Origin: Oscillospiraceae bacterium
Lineage (GTDB): Bacteria; Bacillota; Clostridia; Oscillospirales; Ruminococcaceae
DNA: 10,417 nucleotides
Direction: 5' to 3'
NCBI GenBank assembly: GCA_029068025.1
Contig: JAIEDJ010000224.1
Location: forward strand, 1 to 10,417
Each line of letters starts with the position of its first letter. Position 1 is the stretch's first letter. Below are positions 5,290 to 10,417 of the stretch, piece after piece. The position numbers and the translations under genes were made by a program. Under the pieces are notes generated by a model, which saw only the letters and a list, made by a program, of their open reading frames with translations, made no database searches and was not told the DNA's origin.

Positions 5290-6711
5290 ATGGTTATTAT
5301 GAAAGAGTTTAATATCAATGGGACAGTGATGCAGTGCTATCCTCTCTGCGCGGCGCAAAGACTGCATTTTTATACGATCAAGTACGCGCCACACCAGGTC
5401 ACTAATATCGGCACCGGTCTGTATATCAAGAACGATGTGGATTTCGGCGTGCTGAAGCAGAGCGTTATGGAGGCGATCGCGGGATTTGATACCATGCGGC
5501 TGCGCTTCGTCGAGGACGAGGACGGGACGGTCTATCAGTATGTGGTGCCGTTTGATGAGAGGGAGCCGGGGTTCTTCGACTTCTCGAACTGGAAGGAAGA
5601 GGACGCTCACCGCGAAATGGAGCAGTGGACTCAGAAGCCTTTTGAGCGGTATAATTCTCCGATGAACAGTGTTGTTATGATAAAGTACCCGGGCGGATAT
5701 AACGGAATTTATCTCAAGGTTGATCATATGACGATGGATTCCAGCTCGCTGATCGAGTTCAACAAGTTGGTGCTGGAGCTGTACTGCGCAAAGATGTACG
5801 ATTATCCGCAGCCCAAGCCGCTGCAGCCGTATATCAAGGCGCTTCTGAAGGATCTTGAGTATGAGAAGAAGAACAGCCCCGCGCGCAAGGCGGACGAGGC
5901 GTTCTGGAAGGAACAGATCGAGGATAAGAACGAGCCGATGTATACGGACTTTACGGGTCCGGGCAGACTGCTCACTCAGCGCAGAGAAAGCGGCAATCCC
6001 AAGCTCAGAAGCGCGATGGTAATCTCAAAGGATCCGTCAGCGGGGATCTCGGTATATCATCTGGAGGAGGAGCCTTCGGCAAGACTGATGAAGTTCTGTG
6101 AGGAGAACAAGATCACGATGGCGGGTCTGCTGCTTATGGGACTGAGGACGGTGCTTTCCAAGTTCAATAACGACGAGAAGGACGTTTCAGTCAAGACCTG
6201 CGTTGCAAGACGCGGAACTCTGCTTGAAAAGCACAGCGGCGGCACGAGAATACATTTCTTCCCGCTGAGAACGATCCTCGAACCCGAGCAGACGTTTATG
6301 GACGGTATCAGGACTATTCAGCTGGAGCAGAGCAAGATATTCCGTCACGCGAACTACGACCCTATCGAGCTTACAATGAAGCGCTCGAAATACAGGAAAT
6401 TCACGCCCGGCGCAAGCTATGAGAGCATTTCTCTTACGTATCAGCCGCTGACTATCAGAAGCAGGGACTCGGATCTTCCCGATATTGATTACAAGACGTT
6501 CTGGTATTCCAACGGCGTGGCTGGGCAGCCCTTGTATCTCACGGTAATGCACCGTCCCGAGGATAACGGATTGAATTTCAATTTCGAGTACCGCAAGGAC
6601 TGCGTGACAGAGCAGGAAATGGAATTCTTTTATTACTATCTGTGCCGCGTTTTGTTCAGAGGTATCGAGGACAAGGAACGTACTATCGGCGAGATACTTG
6701 AAATGATTTGA
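5290..6711 (+). CDS. Stand-alone NRPS-type condensation domain protein
   Basis: A 473-residue protein about the size of one condensation (C) domain, with no other domain attached. Such domains join a carrier-bound acyl group to an amine or hydroxyl acceptor. Near the start, YPLCAAQRLHFY (17-28) matches the C1 motif. The active-site motif HHxxxDG appears as DHMTMDS (145-151): the second His (H146) and the Asp (D150) are kept, while the first His and the Gly are replaced. A later segment with GGTRIHFFPLR (317-327) corresponds to the FxNT-PLR region. No signal peptide or membrane helix is evident. AGGAG lies 4 nt before the ATG at 5290; an in-frame ATG at 5299 is an alternative. The gene follows the hydrolase by 13 nt and precedes the carrier protein gene, which gives it an obvious partner. 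It could be an acyltransferase, amide or ester synthase; the product is unknown. Confidence 0.8.
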   Translation: MVIMKEFNINGTVMQCYPLCAAQRLHFYTIKYAPHQVTNIGTGLYIKNDVDFGVLKQSVMEAIAGFDTMRLRFVEDEDGTVYQYVVPFDEREPGFFDFSNWKEEDAHREMEQWTQKPFERYNSPMNSVVMIKYPGGYNGIYLKVDHMTMDSSSLIEFNKLVLELYCAKMYDYPQPKPLQPYIKALLKDLEYEKKNSPARKADEAFWKEQIEDKNEPMYTDFTGPGRLLTQRRESGNPKLRSAMVISKDPSAGISVYHLEEEPSARLMKFCEENKITMAGLLLMGLRTVLSKFNNDEKDVSVKTCVARRGTLLEKHSGGTRIHFFPLRTILEPEQTFMDGIRTIQLEQSKIFRHANYDPIELTMKRSKYRKFTPGASYESISLTYQPLTIRSRDSDLPDIDYKTFWYSNGVAGQPLYLTVMHRPEDNGLNFNFEYRKDCVTEQEMEFFYYYLCRVLFRGIEDKERTIGEILEMI

Positions 6712-6712
6712 T

Positions 6713-6845
6713 CCCCCTCTTTTGAAGAGAGGGGGGAAAGACGCGGGGGCTCCGCCCCCTGCACCCCTGCCAAAGGGGCAAGCCCCTTTGGATTCCCCAT
6801 ATTGCGCCAAAGGGGGCTTTGCCCTTTTGGCATCCCTATTTTTTT
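6713..6845. repeat. GC-rich intergenic repeat with four hairpins inside the operon
   Basis: Starting right after the condensation gene stop there are four consecutive stems: CCCCCTCT/AGAGGGGG (6713-6735), GGGGGC-TCC-GCCCCC (6745-6759), CCAAAGGGGC-AA-GCCCCTTTGG (6770-6791), and an imperfect 10-bp stem (6806-6831). The last two are diverged tandem copies of a unit of about 36 bp. A run of seven T residues at 6839-6845 follows the last stem, but 7 nt away, so termination would be inefficient. Base composition differs sharply from the flanks. It looks like a repeat found at many genomic sites in Ruminococcus-like bacteria (recollection, not a search). It widens this gap to 155 nt, against 13 and 4 nt elsewhere in the operon, and could lower expression of the downstream genes. 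Confidence 0.65.
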
Positions 6846-6866
6846 AATCAGGAGGTTTAGAGAGAT

Positions 6867-7094
6867 ATGTTTGAGGAACTTAAGGAGCTTATTTGCAACT
6901 ACGTAGAGGTCGACGCGGACAAGATCACGCCCGACTCGAAGTTTATTGACGATCTGGGATTCAATTCGTTCGACTTTATGAGCTTTCTCGGCGAGGTCGA
7001 GGACAAGTACGGTATTCACGTAAACGAGGAAGAGATACTCGATCTTTCGACCGTACAGGACGCTGTCGATTACATCGGAAAGCTGAAAGGGTAA
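6867..7094 (+). CDS. Acyl/peptidyl carrier protein
   Basis: A 75-residue acidic protein with the size and four-helix pattern of a carrier protein. The phosphopantetheine attachment site is Ser34 in DDLGFNSFDF (28-37), the equivalent of the LGxDS motif with Asn in place of Asp before the serine. The second-helix segment FLGEVEDKYGI and the closing TVQDAVDYIGKL are typical of the family. AGGAGG is 11 nt upstream of the ATG, a slightly long spacing. It ends 4 nt before the ligase gene, so the two are probably translationally coupled. Position between a condensation protein and an acyl ligase implies a dedicated carrier for that pathway, not the main fatty-acid ACP. A phosphopantetheinyl transferase is needed but is not in the window. 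Confidence 0.93.
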   Translation: MFEELKELICNYVEVDADKITPDSKFIDDLGFNSFDFMSFLGEVEDKYGIHVNEEEILDLSTVQDAVDYIGKLKG

Positions 7095-7098
7095 TTTT

Positions 7099-8628
7099 AT
7101 GAAAACATTATTTGAATTGGTCAGCAACGCAAAGAGCAAGTTCGGCGACAGAGTGTTCGTCAAGGAGAAAGCGGGCGACGGCGTTTCGGAAAAGACCTTC
7201 GGACAGTTCTGCGACGACGCTTACAGAGTTTCCGCGTTTTTGAAGGATAAGTTCGGCAAGACGATACACACCGCGACCATCGGGCCTACCAGCTACAATT
7301 ATCTTGTTAGCCACATCGGTTCTATGGTCGGCGGCAACACGGGCGTTCCGATCGACGCGCTGCTTGCTCCCGCGGATATTGCGGAGCTGTTGGACAGAGC
7401 GGACGTTGAGGTGCTGTTCTACGATAAAAAATTCGAGGCGGCTGTTCCCGTATTCAAGGAAAAATGCCCGAAGATCAAGGAATATGTGATCATGACTGAC
7501 AGATCGGACGGAGATACGGCGTTGGGAGATATCCTCGACAAGTACCGTCCTGAGACTCCGGCTGCTCCCAAGGAGAGCGATCTTGCGGCTATTCTGTTCA
7601 CGTCGGGAACTACCGGCAAGGCAAAGGGCGTTATGCTGTCGCATGGTAATTTTATGGACAACGTTATGTGCTGTGACAACGAGAGCACTCCCGACGACGT
7701 TCTGCTGACGGTGCTGCCTATTCATCACGTTTATTGCTTCACCTGTGATATTCTGCTTTCGCTGCGTTATGGAACTTGTGTGTGCGTCAACGATTCGCTG
7801 ATGAAGGTTGCGCAGAACCTCAAGCTGTTTGCGCCAACAATCATTCTGCTTGTTCCGATGATCGTTTCAACGATCTACAAGCAGATAAAGAACGTTTCCA
7901 AGTCAATGCCGCTTATCCCGATGAAGGTCATCGCGAAGAAGGCGTTCGGCGGCAGACTTAAGACGATGTACAGCGGCGGCGCTTACTTAAATCCCGAGCT
8001 TATCACGGCTTATGAGAAGATGGGTATTAAGATCGCGCAGGGCTACGGAATGACCGAGTGTTCTCCGAGAATCACCACGGGTGATCTTTCCAGAAAGTCG
8101 GTCGGCGATGTCGGAACCGTTGTCAAGGGCTGTGAGGTTCGTATCGTCGACGGCGAGATCACCGTCAAGAGCCCGTCGGTAATGCAGGGCTATTATAAGG
8201 ACGAGGCGGAGACCGCCAAGACGATTATTGACGGCTGGCTGTACACGGGTGACCTCGGATATGTAGACGATCAGAACAGGCTGTTCATCACAGGCAGAAA
8301 GAAAAATCTGATCATTCTCTCCAACGGCGAGAACGTGTCTCCCGAGGAGCTTGAAAACAAGTTTGAAGCCGCTTCGATAGCGCAGGAGCTTATGGTATAT
8401 TCCGAGGACGAAACGCTCACGCTTGAGCTGTTCCTCGGCAAGGAGCTGTACAAGGGCAAGAGCGATGAAAAGATCCATGCCGAGATCAAGGATAAGGTAA
8501 AGAAGATCAACAAGGAGCTTCCGTCCTCAAAGCAGATCAAGCGCATAAGGATCAGAGACGTTGAATTCGAGAAGACCACGTCGAGAAAGATCAAGAGAAC
8601 GCAGCCTGTTCAGGGCGAGGTCATTTGA
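7099..8628 (+). CDS. AMP-forming acyl ligase / stand-alone adenylation protein
   Basis: A 509-residue member of the ANL superfamily (acyl-CoA synthetases, NRPS adenylation domains, fatty acyl-AMP ligases), which makes an acyl-adenylate from a carboxylic acid and ATP and transfers it to a thiol. Visible motifs in order: the P-loop FTSGTTGKAKGVMLSHGN (167-184), LPIHHVY (206-212), the adenine-binding YGMTECSP (316-323), YTGDLGYVD (382-390) with the ribose-binding Asp384, GRKKNLII (399-406) at the hinge, and the catalytic lysine K497 in TSRKIKR. All core residues are present. The HH-type motif at 206-212 is that of fatty- or aryl-acid ligases more than of amino-acid adenylation domains, so a non-amino carboxylic acid is the better guess. 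The neighbouring carrier protein, not CoA, is the likely acceptor. A terminator follows, so this is the last gene of the operon. Confidence 0.9.
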   Translation: MKTLFELVSNAKSKFGDRVFVKEKAGDGVSEKTFGQFCDDAYRVSAFLKDKFGKTIHTATIGPTSYNYLVSHIGSMVGGNTGVPIDALLAPADIAELLDRADVEVLFYDKKFEAAVPVFKEKCPKIKEYVIMTDRSDGDTALGDILDKYRPETPAAPKESDLAAILFTSGTTGKAKGVMLSHGNFMDNVMCCDNESTPDDVLLTVLPIHHVYCFTCDILLSLRYGTCVCVNDSLMKVAQNLKLFAPTIILLVPMIVSTIYKQIKNVSKSMPLIPMKVIAKKAFGGRLKTMYSGGAYLNPELITAYEKMGIKIAQGYGMTECSPRITTGDLSRKSVGDVGTVVKGCEVRIVDGEITVKSPSVMQGYYKDEAETAKTIIDGWLYTGDLGYVDDQNRLFITGRKKNLIILSNGENVSPEELENKFEAASIAQELMVYSEDETLTLELFLGKELYKGKSDEKIHAEIKDKVKKINKELPSSKQIKRIRIRDVEFEKTTSRKIKRTQPVQGEVI

Positions 8629-8657
8629 TCAGAACGTGTTTTAAAACTTAAATTGGC

Positions 8658-8688
8658 AATGCCGGGAATTTTCGTTCCCGGCATTTTT
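8658..8688 (+). terminator. Rho-independent terminator of the operon
   Basis: AATGCCGGGAA (8658-8668) and TTCCCGGCATT (8675-8685) make an 11-bp perfect stem with a 6-nt loop, running into five T residues. It lies 30 nt after the ligase stop and separates the ligase operon from the following TetR unit. Confidence 0.92.
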
Positions 8689-8724
8689 GATTTGATTACT
8701 TTAATTATTTTTTTTAAAAACCTA

Positions 8725-8753
8725 TTGACATTTTCAATTATTTTGTATATAAT
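8725..8753 (+). promoter_or_regulatory. Consensus promoter of the second TetR-ABC unit
   Basis: Perfect TTGACA (8725-8730) and TATAAT (8748-8753) hexamers are exactly 17 bp apart. The palindrome ATTGA-CATTT-TCAAT (8724-8738) overlaps the -35 box and could be the operator through which the downstream TetR represses its own unit; its short, AT-rich arms make that tentative. The predicted start is near 8760. Confidence 0.8.
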
Positions 8754-8802
8754 TAAAACAGACGTTGCAAAACAAGCGATTTAATATAACGGAGATGATG
8801 AT

Positions 8803-9372
8803 GTGCCGCCGAAAGCAAAATTTACAAGGAAAGAAATTATTCAAGCAGCATTGGAAATTGTCAGGGGCGAGGGCTTTGCCGCACTGACCGCGAGAGCCCT
8901 GGGAGCAAAGCTCGGCAGCTCGGCAAGACCGATATTTACGGTATTTCAAAGTATGGAGGAAGTGCAGCAGGCCGTTGTTGACGCTGCAAAAGCTCTGTAC
9001 AGGGAATATATTAAACGCGGACTTTCAGCTACTCCCGCATTTAAGGGCGTAGGAACGCAGTATATTCTTTTTTCAATAAATGAACCTAAGCTGTTTCAGC
9101 TTTTGTTTATGAAGGAGCATGACGACATCCCGGAATTGTCAACGGTACTGCCGATCATTGACGAAAATTATGATGAAATACTTTCGTCAGTAAAGGACGG
9201 CTACGGTCTGACTCGTGAGACTGCGGAAAAGCTGTATCACCATCTTTGGGTATATACTCACGGGATCGCCGCCCTGTGCGCAACAAAAATGTGCCGTTTT
9301 ACCGGCGAGGAGATCAGCACGATGATGACCGAGGTCTTTATCGGACTGTTAAACAGCTTAAAACAAGGTTAG
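8803..9372 (+). CDS. TetR family transcriptional regulator, WHG-type C-terminal domain
   Basis: A 189-residue protein. The N-terminal helix-turn-helix spans about residues 26-50, with LTARALGAKLGSSARPIFTVF; the recognition helix ends in FTVF in place of the common YYHF. The C-terminal part contains LWVYTHG (148-154), the signature of the WHG-type TetR ligand domain. Translation most likely begins at the GTG at 8803, 8 nt after GGAG; nearby ATG codons are out of frame. It is first in a unit with an ABC ATPase 34 nt downstream and a permease, so it probably controls expression of this transporter, with itself as a further target. It differs clearly from the TetR at 3218-3853 and may answer to a different ligand. 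Confidence 0.9.
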   Translation: MPPKAKFTRKEIIQAALEIVRGEGFAALTARALGAKLGSSARPIFTVFQSMEEVQQAVVDAAKALYREYIKRGLSATPAFKGVGTQYILFSINEPKLFQLLFMKEHDDIPELSTVLPIIDENYDEILSSVKDGYGLTRETAEKLYHHLWVYTHGIAALCATKMCRFTGEEISTMMTEVFIGLLNSLKQG

Positions 9373-9406
9373 TTTTGTACAATAATTAAATTACGGAGGC
9401 AGAACC

Positions 9407-10099
9407 ATGGTAGAAGCAAAGGAAATAAGCAAATTCTACGGCAAGGGAGAAAGCCGTTTTCAGGTGCTGAAGAACATCAGTCTGAAAGTCAGGGACGGCG
9501 GATTTACCGTGATACTCGGCGCGTCCGGGTCGGGTAAATCCACGCTGCTGAACGTTGCTTCCGGGCTAGAGCGTCCCGACAGCGGCGGGGTGATCTACGA
9601 CGGAGAAAATATCGCGGAGCTTTCCGATGACAAGCTCACCTCGTTCCGCAAGAGAAAGATCGGGTTTATTTTTCAGCAGTATTATCTGCTGCCGAATCTG
9701 ACGGTCGACAGGAACGTTAAAATGGGCGCGGAGCTTGCGGGAAACAAGAACTACGGCGAAGTCATCGACGCGCTCGGGTTGTCCGAAAAACGGAACAAAT
9801 ATCCGCATGAGCTTAGCGGCGGCGAGCAGCAGCGCGTTTCGGCGGCGAGGGCACTCGCGAAAAAGCCCGAGGTGCTGTTCCTTGATGAGCCCACGGGCGC
9901 GTTGGACGAGGAGACCGGACGGCTGGTTCTCGACTACATACAGAAGCTGCAGGACGAATTGAAATTCACGATAATAATGGTTACGCACAACGCGAACATC
10001 GCCGATATGGCGGACTCGGTCATTGTGATGAACAGCGGGCGGATAGTGCGGGAATACCAAAACGAAACGCGCAAGTCCGCTTATGAGATAGGGTGGTGA
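9407..10099 (+). CDS. ABC transporter ATP-binding protein, FtsE/MacB/LolD type
   Basis: A 230-residue ATPase subunit with all functional motifs: Walker A GASGSGKST (38-46), Q-loop FQQYYLLPNLT (89-99), signature LSGGEQQR (136-143), Walker B VLFLDEP (156-162) with catalytic Glu161, a D-loop GALDEETG, and the switch His194 in VTHN. The GEQQR form of the signature and overall size are those of the MJ0796/MacB/LolD group, which works with FtsX-like permeases in export or in mechanically coupled envelope processes. GGAGG stands 7 nt before the ATG. It lies 34 nt after the TetR gene and 4 nt before the permease gene. Possible roles include efflux of an antimicrobial, a lipid or a peptide; the sequence alone does not choose. 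Confidence 0.95.
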   Translation: MVEAKEISKFYGKGESRFQVLKNISLKVRDGGFTVILGASGSGKSTLLNVASGLERPDSGGVIYDGENIAELSDDKLTSFRKRKIGFIFQQYYLLPNLTVDRNVKMGAELAGNKNYGEVIDALGLSEKRNKYPHELSGGEQQRVSAARALAKKPEVLFLDEPTGALDEETGRLVLDYIQKLQDELKFTIIMVTHNANIADMADSVIVMNSGRIVREYQNETRKSAYEIGW

Positions 10100-10103
10100 T
10101 CAT

Positions 10104-10417
10104 ATGATCGTCGGAATAAAGAGCGTTTTAAAGCTTGTCGGGATCGTGATCATTTCGGCGTGCGCGGTGTTTGTGTGCGCTTTATTTTTAAACTACAATA
10201 TCGATCTTGACGGTATCGAAGATATGATCTCGGGTGTGGAGATCAAAGCGCTTTATGACGCGATGAAAATGACAGGGACGGTTGTCAGCGCCGTAAGCGG
10301 AGGATGTCTGCTGATCACATCGGCGATCATGCTCGTGTTTTACGTCAAGCACTACATTGACGCGCACCGAAAGGAGCTCGGGATCTTAAAGGCGCTTGGA
10401 TACAGTAATTTTAAGAT
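10104..10417 (+). CDS. FtsX-like ABC transporter permease, truncated by the window end
   Basis: The first 104 codons are visible and the frame is open at the window edge. It has an N-terminal membrane helix at about residues 10-29, a short hydrophilic loop of about 30 residues where MacB proteins have a large extracellular domain, and a second helix at about 62-80. Then comes the basic, cytoplasm-facing HRKELGILKALGYS (about 88-101), the hallmark of FtsX/MacB permeases and the coupling region for the ATPase. The start ATG is 4 nt after the ATPase stop, and a GGTGGTGAT sequence overlapping that stop can serve as ribosome site, so the two are translationally coupled. If the unseen part follows the usual plan, two or more further helices remain. 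Confidence 0.88.
   Translation, partial: MIVGIKSVLKLVGIVIISACAVFVCALFLNYNIDLDGIEDMISGVEIKALYDAMKMTGTVVSAVSGGCLLITSAIMLVFYVKHYIDAHRKELGILKALGYSNFK

Noticed and set aside
6187..6810. Minus-strand open frame through the condensation gene and the GC-rich repeat
   Set aside because: Low-complexity product from the hairpin repeat fused to antisense of the condensation gene; no start signals.
6806..6845. Fourth hairpin of the repeat as a full terminator ending the operon after the condensation gene
   Set aside because: The T-run begins 7 nt after the stem and the carrier and ligase genes have no other visible promoter, so at most partial termination is likely.
8761..8800. CGTTG-CAAAA-CAAGCG as an operator of the second TetR
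   Set aside because: The arms do not match as a palindrome when aligned properly; the ATTGA/TCAAT site on the -35 box is better.
1..10417. CRISPR array, transposase, rRNA or complete tRNA gene
   Set aside because: No regularly spaced repeats with unique spacers, no transposase-like frame, and no rRNA or cloverleaf sequence were seen on either strand.

Overview
The window looks like the chromosome of an anaerobic Gram-positive bacterium of the Clostridia, most likely a Ruminococcus-like member of the Oscillospirales. This rests on mid-range GC, AT-rich intergenic regions with near-consensus sigma-A promoters, strong AGGAGG-type ribosome binding sites, a DUF6440 protein, six-helix orphan chemoreceptor architecture, and GC-rich intergenic repeats of a kind I associate with this group. 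The taxonomic call is inference; there is no rRNA gene or other marker here.

Layout. (1) Positions 17-1397, minus strand: serC (phosphoserine aminotransferase) followed by a small DUF6440 gene, driven by a perfect consensus promoter. (2) Positions 1441-3171, plus strand: an orphan methyl-accepting chemotaxis-like protein with six membrane helices. Its promoter is bracketed by a perfect 12-bp inverted repeat, and a strong terminator follows it. (3) Positions 3218-4172: a TetR regulator on the minus strand, with a long leader containing a 107-bp element bounded by 12-bp inverted repeats. A divergent control region carries back-to-back promoters. (4) Positions 4158-8688, plus strand: a four-gene operon encoding a membrane-anchored alpha/beta hydrolase, a stand-alone NRPS-type condensation domain protein, a stand-alone acyl/peptidyl carrier protein and a stand-alone AMP-forming acyl ligase, ending at an 11-bp-stem terminator. 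(5) Positions 8725-10417, plus strand: a second TetR gene with its own consensus promoter, then an FtsE/MacB-type ABC ATPase and the start of an FtsX-like permease that runs off the window.

How the genes may work together. The most interesting part is region 4. The ligase should activate a carboxylic acid as the acyl-adenylate and load it on Ser34 of the carrier. The condensation protein, which keeps the second His and the Asp of HHxxxDG, could then move the acyl group to an amine or alcohol acceptor. The hydrolase could release or edit acyl groups. This amounts to a minimal, fully dissociated NRPS-like acyl-conjugation cassette. Its control region and leader contain three palindromes of the same form, GAC-N5-GTC, one lying on the promoter and one on the ribosome binding site; they are good candidate operators for the divergent TetR. 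The neighbouring TetR-ABC unit could export a product or be an unrelated stress or antimicrobial-response module; the sequence does not decide this.
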